This document shows, piece after piece, positions 57,605-64,000 of a DNA stretch of 64,000 nucleotides. The DNA is from a virus. The notes beneath the pieces are model-generated. The model made no database searches. It was not told the origin of the DNA and saw nothing but the letters and a program-made list of their open reading frames with translations. The translations under genes were made by a program, and so were the position numbers. Position 1 is the stretch's first letter, and each line of letters begins with the position of its first letter. The stretch lies in IMG/VR virus record IMGVR_UViG_3300022562_001652, positions 49,816-113,815 of that record; one strand, given 5' to 3'.

Positions 57605-57798
57605 TGCCCACCACGAAGAAGAAGAAGAAGAGCAGCAGGCAGCTGCTGCTTCTGAGCTGGCGCTGTGCCAATTGCAGGAAACTCGTATCCGCTTTCGTGC
57701 GGACGAAGGGCGATCGGGGGCGCGCATGCCTGCGGCTGTTTCCGCGCCACAATTGCGCCGCTGCTGCGCCCGCTGAAGCTTCTACAGGAGGAAAGTGA
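57604..57798 (+). CDS. small basic zinc-knuckle protein
   Basis: 64 residues, TAATG overlap with the previous gene. Lys-rich N-terminus (MPTTKKKKKSSRQL) and WRCANCRKLVSAFVRTKGDR with further Cys. Possibly RNA-binding. Confidence 0.5.
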   Translation: MPTTKKKKKSSRQLLLLSWRCANCRKLVSAFVRTKGDRGRACLRLFPRHNCAAAAPAEASTGGK

Positions 57799-57800
57799 AG

Positions 57801-58004
57801 ATGAACGTTCACGTGATCGAGATCTCTGATGAAGAGGCGTGGATCCTCGCGGTGCGGGCTCGCGTTGCTCTCGGGGCCTCTCTCGAAGAAGCAGCCTCTA
57901 TCACGAAGAGAAACGCTCCAGAGCTCGCCGCCCGCGTTCTGGATCGCATCGGTAGCTGGCCATCTAGCTACCTTGAGCTGCGGGCGCTGCAGGAGCTACC
58001 ATGA
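57801..58004 (+). CDS. small hypothetical protein
   Basis: 67 residues from ATG 57801 after AGGAGGAAAGTGAAG. MNVHVIEISDEEAWILAVRA, then an Ala-rich helix (LGASLEEAASITKRNAPELA). Unknown function. Confidence 0.55.
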   Translation: MNVHVIEISDEEAWILAVRARVALGASLEEAASITKRNAPELAARVLDRIGSWPSSYLELRALQELP

Positions 58005-58447
58005 AGGACGAGGGAATCAGAATCAGCCCCAAGCACGGGCTGAACCCAGCTATCCCCAAATGCTTCTACTGCCTGCAGAACAAGAACGAGATCATCCTGG
58101 CAGGCATGATGAAGCCGCTCTCAGGCAAAGGGCGAAACGCCAAGCCTGCGGAGTACGACCCCCAGGCCCCGCAGGGAATGGTCTGGGACAAGGTGCCATG
58201 CTGCGAGTGCGCCGGCTTCATGGAGAAGGGAATCATCCTGATCAGCGCGCTCGACTCTGAAGAGGGAAGCGATAACCCGTACCGCACCGGGGGGTGGGTC
58301 GTGGTCACCGACGGCTTCATCCGTCGCTTGCTCGGCGACACGCCCCTGTGTGAGGACATTTTGAAGAGGCGCGTGGCTTTCCTGCCAGACAAGGTGTGGG
58401 ATCAGATCGGCCTGCCGCGCGGCGAGAAAGAAGAAGAGGGGACATGA
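58001..58447 (+). CDS. conserved phage-type zinc protein
   Basis: 148 residues. CFYCLQNKNEIILAG near the N-terminus and VPCCECAGFMEKGIILISAL in the middle form a split CxxC/CxxC zinc site in an alpha/beta domain. Proteins with this CFYC...CxxC plan occur widely in large phages and bacilli without known function. ATGA overlap at start. Confidence 0.65.
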   Translation: MKDEGIRISPKHGLNPAIPKCFYCLQNKNEIILAGMMKPLSGKGRNAKPAEYDPQAPQGMVWDKVPCCECAGFMEKGIILISALDSEEGSDNPYRTGGWVVVTDGFIRRLLGDTPLCEDILKRRVAFLPDKVWDQIGLPRGEKEEEGT

Positions 58448-58668
58448 AGTCGACAGAAGAGAGACTGCGCACCGCCATTCAGAAGCTCCGGGAAGAGATC
58501 TTCGATCTGGAGCTTGCCCTGCATCAGGAAGGTTTTTGGACAGGCATACTTGTCTCCGCCGTCGAAGTAGAGGCCGCTGCTCACGAGACAGCGAACATCG
58601 TTCGCCGTCGGCTGGATCTGGACAAGAAGCGCGACGAAAATCTCAGTTTCATGGAAAGGAAGGGATAG
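58444..58668 (+). CDS. small helical protein
   Basis: 74 residues; two charged helices (STEERLRTAIQKLREEIFDL and TANIVRRRLDLDKKRDENLS). ATGA overlap with the previous gene and two bases before the GHKL ATPase. Unknown. Confidence 0.55.
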   Translation: MKSTEERLRTAIQKLREEIFDLELALHQEGFWTGILVSAVEVEAAAHETANIVRRRLDLDKKRDENLSFMERKG

Positions 58669-58670
58669 AA

Positions 58671-60116
58671 ATGGCCGTCTTCGAAGCGAGCCCCGAAGGT
58701 TTCCGCGCCCAGAACATGGGCCGTCCGCCCGCGCATCTGGTGCGCGAGCTCATCCAGAATGCCTTTGACGAGGAAGCGTCCGTCGTCAAGGTGTTCATCA
58801 AGTGGACGCCGAAGCGTGGCGTCCAGCTGCGCGTCACAGACGATGTCCCCGGCGGCATCCGCGACGAGCGTCTGGTCTTCACGATCTGGGAGACGGACAA
58901 GGCCGATTCTCCGACGAAGCGTGGGCGCATGGGCCGTGGCCTCAAGGAGGTCGTGTCGGTCTCAGACCGCACGATCGTGTCGACGCAGGGAAGAAACGCG
59001 ACGGTCTTCGAACGCGTCGCCGACGGCGACTGGAAACGCTATACCTCGAACAAGTTCCCACCGCCGACACAGGGAACTGTCGTCGAGGCCAAGATCAAGT
59101 CGTGGAAACAGAAGGACGTCGACGACGTCGTCGAGTACCTGCGCCACATCCGCGCTCCGAATCACATGATGTTCTACGTGAACGATGAGTGGATCCGCGC
59201 TGCTCCTGCGCTGGAAGAATACGAAATGTACCTTCCCTCCGTGACCTTCGTGACCGAAGAGGGCGAACGCCGCGTGAGCAACCGCAGCTTCAACACCAAG
59301 GTCCAGCTCTTTCACGAAGCTGAGAGCTGGGTCTACGAGATGGGGTTGCCGATCGAGAAGATCGAATTTCCCATGTCGATCGACGTCGGGCAGCGCGTGC
59401 CGTTGAGAGAGCAGCGGGACACTCTCACCAAGAACTACAGAGACGAGCTCTTCGCGAAGCTGGTGAGCAGACGGATCGACGTGATCCCGTCCGAAGAGCT
59501 CAAAGACAACTACGTGCTCAATGCGGCGAGCTACGGCTTTCTCATGAGCGACGCTGCACAGAAGAAGATCGCGGATGCCTGGACAGAAGGCAAGCCGTAT
59601 GCCGCAACCCCCACCATGATGTCCGTCGCGACGGGTGCCCACATCCCCGTGGTGAACCTGCGCACGCTGCCTGAGGCGATTCGCGAGCTCGTCAAGCGGG
59701 TCGGATCCGATGTGAAGGAAGTCATCCGCTCACGCAAGGAAGCGGCGACCTCGACATCCCAACTCACGGCGTCTCATCGACGCCTCATCCAGGCTTGGGA
59801 GTGGCTCGCCGAGAAGATCGGTCGCCCAGTCTTCGTCCGAATCATGGACGGTAGCGTGTCGTCACGGGCGGACTTCAGCCCGGAATCTCGCGTCCTCACT
59901 CTCTATCGAGAGGTCGCAGGCGACGCCTTCTTCTCGGAGCCGTTTGGAGCCGAGCAACTCGGCCTGTTCATCCACGAGGTCTCACACTGGTCCCGCCGTG
60001 AAAACCAGCACGGTCTCGACTTCGTCTCGGACGCGGAGAAGGTGGGAGGGCAGGTCGCCAGCGTCTTCCTGAAGAGTTTCAGCGAGGCTCACGAAGTGCT
60101 TCGTTCTGTGCAATGA
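58671..60116 (+). CDS. GHKL ATPase fused to HExxH metallo domain
   Basis: 481 residues from ATG 58671. The N-terminal 200 residues have a GHKL (Hsp90/MutL/histidine kinase) ATP site: N-box HLVRELIQNAFDEEA with Asn30, TDDVPGG in place of DxGxG (Asp57, Gly61-62), and RGRMGRGLKEV as the glycine lid. The middle is helical. The C-terminal 60 residues have GLFIHEVSHWSRRENQHG (His435, Glu436, His439, candidate third ligand His447 or Glu456), a zinc-metallopeptidase motif. The fusion suggests an ATP-gated protease or chaperone. Not a classical histidine kinase because no H-box or receiver is present. Confidence 0.75.
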   Translation: MAVFEASPEGFRAQNMGRPPAHLVRELIQNAFDEEASVVKVFIKWTPKRGVQLRVTDDVPGGIRDERLVFTIWETDKADSPTKRGRMGRGLKEVVSVSDRTIVSTQGRNATVFERVADGDWKRYTSNKFPPPTQGTVVEAKIKSWKQKDVDDVVEYLRHIRAPNHMMFYVNDEWIRAAPALEEYEMYLPSVTFVTEEGERRVSNRSFNTKVQLFHEAESWVYEMGLPIEKIEFPMSIDVGQRVPLREQRDTLTKNYRDELFAKLVSRRIDVIPSEELKDNYVLNAASYGFLMSDAAQKKIADAWTEGKPYAATPTMMSVATGAHIPVVNLRTLPEAIRELVKRVGSDVKEVIRSRKEAATSTSQLTASHRRLIQAWEWLAEKIGRPVFVRIMDGSVSSRADFSPESRVLTLYREVAGDAFFSEPFGAEQLGLFIHEVSHWSRRENQHGLDFVSDAEKVGGQVASVFLKSFSEAHEVLRSVQ

Positions 60117-60148
60117 TCCCAGGCAATAAAAGAACGGCGTCGCACGGT

Positions 60149-60186
60149 GGGATGTGCCTAGCTGACTCGACACGCCAGGGCACATC
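60149..60186 (+). promoter_or_regulatory. hairpin before a strong ribosome site
   Basis: GATGTGCC (60151-60158) pairs with GGCACATC (60179-60186), directly followed by AAGGAGATCTCG and the ATG of the next small gene. The left arm contains GGGATGTGCCTA, also present at 56802. May control translation or be part of an RNA family. Confidence 0.4.
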
Positions 60187-60198
60187 AAGGAGATCTCG

Positions 60199-60324
60199 AT
60201 GGGAATCAAGGTTCTTGGAACTCAGGGACTTGTAGAGTATGCGTGGCGCCACATAGGCGAGATCAAGGTACTCTACTACCGCTTCTTGGATCGGAAGAAC
60301 GACTGGAAGCCGGTTGCGTACTAA
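60199..60324 (+). CDS. small hypothetical protein
   Basis: 41 residues after a strong AAGGAG site. MGIKVLGTQGLVEYAWRHIG then EIKVLYYRFLDRKNDWKPVA. Strong start signal and good composition make it likely real. Unknown function. Confidence 0.6.
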   Translation: MGIKVLGTQGLVEYAWRHIGEIKVLYYRFLDRKNDWKPVAY

Positions 60325-60335
60325 GGGGGAAAGAG

Positions 60336-60503
60336 ATGTCGCTTAGCCGCGAACAGATCGGAAGAGGACGGCGGTGGTCGTTCATCAACGGACGCTGGCA
60401 CAAGCGTCAGATGTCGCGGTGGCGACGTCGTCAGCAGCGCTTGGCTCTTTCCCGTGGGGAAGAGCCTGTTGTGGGACGCGACTACGTCGGCTTCGCTTCT
60501 TAA
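60336..60503 (+). CDS. small basic protein
   Basis: 55 residues from ATG 60336 after GGGGGAAAGAG. Very Arg-rich (GRGRRWSFINGRWHKRQMSR, WRRRQQRLALSRGEE). Possibly RNA- or DNA-binding. Located next to the tRNA-like element at 60.6 kb. Confidence 0.6.
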   Translation: MSLSREQIGRGRRWSFINGRWHKRQMSRWRRRQQRLALSRGEEPVVGRDYVGFAS

Positions 60504-60515
60504 GGAAAGGAGGTG

Positions 60516-60557
60516 ATGTGGAATGGGCCCGCTCCGGGAAAGCCGGGGAGCCAGTAA
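60516..60557 (+). CDS. 13-residue peptide behind a perfect anti-SD match
   Basis: AAAGGAGGTGAT (60506-60517) matches the 16S rRNA 3' end over at least 11 bases, and the ATG of a 13-codon frame (MWNGPAPGKPGSQ) overlaps it. Such an extended match is unusual; the peptide may be incidental. Confidence 0.35.
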   Translation: MWNGPAPGKPGSQ

Positions 60558-60601
60558 ACGCTAGGCCGAAACCCTGATTTATGTAGGCCATTGATTGAAA
60601 G

Positions 60602-60689
60602 AACGGCGTATCTCAAGTGGTAGAGAACCTGCAACGATCTCGTAAGGTCTTGTAGGAAGATGCCGGTTCGAATCCGGTCGCCGTTCCCA
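60602..60689 (+). tRNA. tRNA with abnormally long anticodon arm
   Basis: Acceptor AACGGCG/CGCCGTT, TA, D-arm TCTC-AAGTGGTA-GAGA, anticodon stem CCTGC/GTAGG, variable AAGAT, T-arm GCCGG-TTCGAAT-CCGGT, discriminator C and encoded CCA (60687-60689): all in canonical positions. But the anticodon loop has 19 instead of 7 bases. The extra bases can pair into an 11-bp arm with a single bulge and a TCGTAA loop. The total of 88 is a normal tRNA plus 12 bases. Anticodon cannot be assigned (CGT if the loop is CTCGTAA). Confidence 0.6.
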
Positions 60690-60723
60690 AAGAAGTAGGT
60701 TTCACCAAAGAGGAGGAAACGCC

Positions 60724-61020
60724 ATGCACGACTGCCCATGCTGTGGGGAGGAAGTCGTCTATTCGGACAACCCTTCCGAGCTCTGCGACAGCTGCGAGTC
60801 CGCCGGGTGTGAGCCACACGAATGTGGCTGCGTCTGGTCTTGTGGAATCGGAAACCAGTGCGACGAGGAAGGCGTCTATCTGGACTGTCAAGTCCCGCAG
60901 TGCTTCGAGTGCGGGACGAGAGCGTCGCTGATGAACGACGGTTTCTGGCACTCCAACTGTGAAGAAGACGAGTGCACGAACGCGAACAAGTCGTGGCCTG
61001 CCACGATGCAATCCGCTTGA
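60724..61020 (+). CDS. cysteine-rich protein
   Basis: 98 residues, 15 Cys. CPCCGEEVVYSDN, then ELCDSCESAGCEPHECGC, WSCGIGNQC and CFECGTRASLMNDG. Probably several zinc sites. ATG after GAGGAGGAAACGCC. Function unknown. Confidence 0.6.
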   Translation: MHDCPCCGEEVVYSDNPSELCDSCESAGCEPHECGCVWSCGIGNQCDEEGVYLDCQVPQCFECGTRASLMNDGFWHSNCEEDECTNANKSWPATMQSA

Positions 61021-61034
61021 AGAAGGAGGGGCTG

Positions 61035-61394
61035 ATGACGGTCGTCTCAAAATTGAAAGAGCTCGAGGAAAAGAAAAAAGACTTCCTCAAGAACGCTCCG
61101 CCTCCTCCCACAAAGGAATTCTCGTGGGGTCTGTTCGAAAACCTCCTAAACGGGTACGTCAAGGACGCACTTCACGAGTCTCCTGTTGACTGGAGATGGA
61201 ACTCTGAGGATCAGACCTTCGACTTCGAACTTGCACAGGCTGTTCGAGTAGGTGGGTTTGACGGTGTCATGACTCGAACCTTCACGTTCAACCCTCACCA
61301 CGATCTGGTGAAAGAGTTAAAGAGGCTGTACGAAGAGCGAAAGCGCTGGATCGGCACCTGCATCAAGACCTCTTTCTCGGGAGGAACACCATGA
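61035..61394 (+). CDS. hypothetical protein
   Basis: 119 residues from ATG 61035 after AAGGAGGGGCTG. N-terminal coiled helix (KLKELEEKKKDFLKNAP), then a beta-rich domain (FDFELAQAVRVGGFDGVMTR) and a charged helix. ATGA overlap into the next gene. Unknown. Confidence 0.6.
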   Translation: MTVVSKLKELEEKKKDFLKNAPPPPTKEFSWGLFENLLNGYVKDALHESPVDWRWNSEDQTFDFELAQAVRVGGFDGVMTRTFTFNPHHDLVKELKRLYEERKRWIGTCIKTSFSGGTP

Positions 61395-61594
61395 ACGCAC
61401 CGACAACTGAAACCAAGAGGCGGTATCCGATCGTCGCGTCGCGCTGGTACAACGCGACAGAATGCGCGAGCATCGCGAAGATTCTGAAGGCTGGGGATCA
61501 TCGCGCCCTCCGAGACGGTGCTTGGGGAATCAACCTGGCCCGTGCTGTGGACCCTTACCGCGAGCTCACCGAGCTCGTCTCGGCTTTCCGATGA
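61391..61594 (+). CDS. small hypothetical protein
   Basis: 67 residues; RYPIVASRWYNATECASIAK and RDGAWGINLARAVDPYRELT. ATGA at both ends. Unknown function. Confidence 0.55.
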   Translation: MNAPTTETKRRYPIVASRWYNATECASIAKILKAGDHRALRDGAWGINLARAVDPYRELTELVSAFR

Positions 61595-61755
61595 CGCTCA
61601 AGGCCTTCGTTAAGAAGTACCGCCGGGAACTGGACGGCTACATCCAAAGTGCTGTTCCCGGTGCTCGAAAGAACGACGAAGAGCGTCAGCTGTGGGTGTT
61701 GAACGACGAGTATCTCTACCACTGGGCTCTTCGTTCCGGTGTGAAGGAGATCTGA
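61591..61755 (+). CDS. small hypothetical protein
   Basis: 54 residues; MTLKAFVKKYRRELDGYIQS then ERQLWVLNDEYLYHWALRSG. ATGA start, TGATG end. Unknown. Confidence 0.55.
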   Translation: MTLKAFVKKYRRELDGYIQSAVPGARKNDEERQLWVLNDEYLYHWALRSGVKEI

Positions 61756-62450
61756 TGGGGACGCCGTTGAAGCTGAAGCTGTTCTACAGCGACGTCGACG
61801 ACAACCCGTCAGAGTACGACAGTTGGAAGCTCTACTCGTTCAGCCGGAAGCACGTCAACTACAGGCACCTGGACAACTTCCTGCCGCCGGGTCTCGGTCT
61901 TCGGAGAAAGCTCGAGGTCGGAACAGCCTTCCTGCTCTCGTACTACGAGCACGGGCAGTGTGTGTGGTCCCTTCAAGACGAAGGCCCACAGTGCCGATGG
62001 GACACCGTCAACTGCGCCGGGATCTTGCTCTGGGAACAAAGCCCTAAGAATCTCGGCGCCAAGACCCTCGAAGCAAGGCGTGAAGACGCGCGTCAGTTTC
62101 TCAAGACGTATACGGCCTGGTGCAACGGCGAGTGCTTCGGGTACATCCTCTACGAAGGGAACACAGAGGACGAAGAGGTTGATTCGTGTAGCGGGTTCTA
62201 TGACCCGGAAGAAATGGCAGAGAGCGTGCGCCTTGCTGCTGAAGGTCGTCGCGTCGAGATCGTCCCCACGAACGGCGGCTCCGATGCCAGCTCTCTCGCC
62301 GATTCCTACGAGTTCGGGCAGAACGTGATCGAGCCTGTCGTGCGCTGTCCCAAATGCCGCGCTCCCATGCGTAGCTGTTCTACTGGTGACCAAGATGCCC
62401 ACTGCGACAGCTGTCTCACCGTGGTGCCTTTGGAAAGGAAGAACTCGTGA
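61755..62450 (+). CDS. hypothetical protein with C-terminal zinc ribbon
   Basis: 231 residues from ATG 61755. The middle contains LLWEQSPKNLGAKTLEARRE and WCNGECFGYILYEGNTEDEE, a small alpha/beta domain frequent in large phages. The C-terminus is a zinc ribbon (RCPKCRAPMRSC ... HCDSCLTVV). Unknown function. Confidence 0.6.
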   Translation: MGTPLKLKLFYSDVDDNPSEYDSWKLYSFSRKHVNYRHLDNFLPPGLGLRRKLEVGTAFLLSYYEHGQCVWSLQDEGPQCRWDTVNCAGILLWEQSPKNLGAKTLEARREDARQFLKTYTAWCNGECFGYILYEGNTEDEEVDSCSGFYDPEEMAESVRLAAEGRRVEIVPTNGGSDASSLADSYEFGQNVIEPVVRCPKCRAPMRSCSTGDQDAHCDSCLTVVPLERKNS

Positions 62451-62797
62451 TGAACAACGAGAGCGCGAAGCATGCGAAGAGCGAATTCGGCACACAAGAC
62501 GGTGTCGACTTCGATGCCCATTACCGCATCAAGAAACCGTGGGCCAGGGGTGTCGCCTGGTTCTTGCTCGGCTGGGAAGCCAGGTACGTGCCCGAGCTCG
62601 CTTTCATGTGGGACGAGTTCGGAAACGAGTGGGAAGAAGAGGTTGAGGGAAAGTGGGTTCCCGACGTCGGCGGCAGGGTCGTAGCCGTGATGGTGGGCGA
62701 CGATCGGCGCTTCGTCTTCGACCTCGAAGACCTCGAAGTCATCAAAGAAGACAGCTTCTGCTCCGGCTGTGGTCAGATCGGATGCGGTTGGTGCTGA
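62450..62797 (+). CDS. hypothetical protein
   Basis: 115 residues from ATG 62450 (a GTG one codon earlier overlaps the preceding stop). Several Trp-rich strands (WARGVAWFLLGWEARYVPEL, EFGNEWEEEVEGKWVP), a DDRRFVFDLEDLEVI strand and a C-terminal CSGCGQIGCGWC. Unknown. Confidence 0.6.
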   Translation: MNNESAKHAKSEFGTQDGVDFDAHYRIKKPWARGVAWFLLGWEARYVPELAFMWDEFGNEWEEEVEGKWVPDVGGRVVAVMVGDDRRFVFDLEDLEVIKEDSFCSGCGQIGCGWC

Positions 62798-62813
62798 AAG
62801 AAAGGACGGTGGG

Positions 62814-63020
62814 ATGAGCAACGAATCAGACAGCCGTCTCAAGGAAGCCAGCCTCGTCGCGGACGAGCTCGTCAGTGCTGCCAACGAGATCGAGCAAGTT
62901 GCGGGTGCTTTGAGGCTTTTGGGAGCCAAAGATGGATCGCTTCAGCTTCTCGAAGCTGTCAAGACGATCGACCGTTCGCGCGTGTTTCTCAGGACCCTGC
63001 ATCGCTTTCGGAACCGATAG
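62814..63020 (+). CDS. small helical protein
   Basis: 68 residues from ATG 62814. Helical (SRLKEASLVADELVSAANEI, RVFLRTLHRFRNR). Unknown function. Confidence 0.55.
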   Translation: MSNESDSRLKEASLVADELVSAANEIEQVAGALRLLGAKDGSLQLLEAVKTIDRSRVFLRTLHRFRNR

Positions 63021-63036
63021 GCAAGGAGGAGGACTG

Positions 63037-63432
63037 ATGCGTTGTCCCGACTGCAACAAGTTCGTCTCGGAAAACACCGACGAAGATCCTGAATTCTCCA
63101 TCGACGCCTGGATGGAGGGCGACGTGATCACCGTCTCGGGTACGGTGTCGATCATCAACACCTGCGCGGAGTGTGGTACCGAGTTGCGTACTGCGTCTTT
63201 CGACACAGAGGCGACCATCTTCCGAAAGAAGGACGCACCAGCCCATTGTGGATCGCCTGATATCGACGAGTCGGATATCGACGCGGAGCGCACGGAAGAG
63301 ACGAAGGGGAAGGTTCGCTACTTCGGGTACAGAGCGACCGTGCCTATCCGTTGCTCGGGCTGCGAAGAGGTGATCACGGAGATCGAAATCTCCGATCAGA
63401 TCGCGGCTTCCGACATGGACTCAGCGGTGTAG
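63037..63432 (+). CDS. zinc-ribbon protein
   Basis: 131 residues from ATG 63037 after AAGGAGGAGGACTG. CPDCNKFVSENTDEDPEFSI, CAECGTELRTASFD, and CSGCEEVITEIEIS: three CxxC pairs within beta strands, like duplicated ribbons. Unknown function. Confidence 0.6.
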   Translation: MRCPDCNKFVSENTDEDPEFSIDAWMEGDVITVSGTVSIINTCAECGTELRTASFDTEATIFRKKDAPAHCGSPDIDESDIDAERTEETKGKVRYFGYRATVPIRCSGCEEVITEIEISDQIAASDMDSAV

Positions 63433-63441
63433 GGGGATAGG

Positions 63442-63531
63442 ATGACGAGGCAAATCACCCCGGAAACTCCGCAAGAGCTCTGCCTTTGGGACGAATACGG
63501 CGAAGCTCGACAGTTTGGAAGACGAAGATGA
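63442..63531 (+). CDS. very small hypothetical peptide
   Basis: 29 residues with ATGA overlap into the next gene and GGGGGATAGG upstream. MTRQITPETPQELCLWDEYG. Accepted because of the coupling. Confidence 0.4.
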   Translation: MTRQITPETPQELCLWDEYGEARQFGRRR

Positions 63532-63824
63532 CCTCTGACGAGAAAACCAACACGCCGCTCGACGTGTGGTGTCACACCTGCCACGTCGACGCCGGGCAAC
63601 TTTGCAGGTGGGGTGCTGTTGGGGAGTTACATACGATGCGTGAGCTCGGCTTCAAGCATCGCTCGTTTCCGTGTGAAGCAGAGATCGATCTCTCGAAGCC
63701 TATAGGCTTCGAGAAACGTCGTGGCTATCAACCACCGTGGTACACGGTGTTCTTCTACACGTGCCCACGCTGCGATAAGCGTGTGAACCTCCGACTCGTC
63801 CGCGATGGTCGGTGGACGATCTAA
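63528..63824 (+). CDS. small zinc protein
   Basis: 98 residues from ATG 63528. CHTCHVDAGQLCRWGAVGEL with HTMRE resembles zinc-binding zf-MIF4-like phage domains (WCxxC...HxxR). Later CPRCDKRVNLRLV. Nucleic-acid or nucleotide-related binding is possible. Confidence 0.6.
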   Translation: MTSDEKTNTPLDVWCHTCHVDAGQLCRWGAVGELHTMRELGFKHRSFPCEAEIDLSKPIGFEKRRGYQPPWYTVFFYTCPRCDKRVNLRLVRDGRWTI

Positions 63825-63964
63825 ATGAGGAGAAGAGCGTCCTATTCGACGAACGGGGGCAAGGTGCCTACGCCACCTACAGGCACTATCAAGTGTCCGT
63901 GGCGCCTCAGTGCTCCGACTACCAGATAGAAGAGGGAGGAAAGAGATGGACATCAAGTGCGTAG
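63812..63964 (+). CDS. uncertain 50-residue frame
   Basis: GTG at 63812 gives MDDLNEEKSVLFDERGQGAY and onward with a protein-like composition, but overlaps both neighbours and lacks a clear ribosome site. A competing 34-codon frame starts at ATG 63825 in another phase. Only one, or neither, is real. Confidence 0.3.
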   Translation: MDDLNEEKSVLFDERGQGAYATYRHYQVSVAPQCSDYQIEEGGKRWTSSA

Positions 63965-64000
63965 TCTGTGGTGAACCGTGGGACGCCTGGGGAGTGAACC
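63946..64000 (+). CDS. small CxxC protein, N-terminal part
   Basis: ATG after GGGAGGAAAGAG; MDIKCVVCGEPWDAWGVN and then the window ends. The CxxC followed by PWD resembles many short phage zinc proteins. Confidence 0.5.
   Translation, partial: MDIKCVVCGEPWDAWGVN

Overview
The window is part of a large double-stranded DNA phage genome with a contractile tail (myovirus morphotype). It holds a complete set of sheath, tube, tape-measure and baseplate genes, a portal, prohead protease, scaffold and major capsid protein, and a spanin-type lysis cassette, which implies a Gram-negative host. Base composition is fairly GC-rich. A matrixin-like lipoprotein metalloprotease hints at a predatory or soil-type host such as Myxococcota, but that is only an inference. 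No terminase, polymerase, integrase or obvious endolysin gene is present, so the genome continues on both sides.

Positions 1-40,528 are read on the minus strand, so gene order runs from high to low coordinates. The order is thymidylate kinase, dCTP deaminase, small zinc proteins, portal (37.4 kb), a 1,337-residue histidine-rich head protein, a 2H phosphoesterase, a Mu F-like head protein, a kinase-fold protein, prohead protease, two small beta proteins, scaffold, major capsid protein, connector and neck proteins, sheath, tube, two tail assembly chaperones joined by a probable frameshift, tape measure with an M23 peptidase, and baseplate hub, spike, LysM and J proteins, then tail-fibre-like proteins. 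Genes are packed with ATGA or TGATG overlaps. The lysis cassette (41.1-42.2 kb: holin, i-spanin, o-spanin) is also on the minus strand. Between the two blocks lies a 570-base gap with a near-consensus sigma70 promoter that points at a strongly structured RNA rather than at a gene.

From 42.5 kb to the end genes run on the plus strand, except for a YqaJ-type exonuclease. This early/accessory region starts with thyX (carrying an unusual zinc-finger insertion) and a small Xre regulator, then contains dozens of small overlapping genes, many with CxxC zinc ribbons. Recognisable genes are a lipoprotein metzincin (45.7 kb), a Csx16-family CRISPR ancillary protein (55.4 kb), a P-loop kinase (56.0 kb) and a GHKL ATPase fused to an HExxH domain (58.7 kb). 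About 50.7-56.7 kb is visibly richer in GC, with long perfect hairpins and tandem repeats. Between 55.2 and 60.7 kb there are five elements with good tRNA T-arms and acceptor stems but abnormal D/anticodon domains.

Together dCTP deaminase, ThyX and thymidylate kinase form a dTTP supply pathway. The head-module kinase and 2H phosphoesterase, and the Csx16-like protein, are candidate counter-defence or host-takeover proteins. Functions were assigned by eye from motifs and gene order; no database search was possible.
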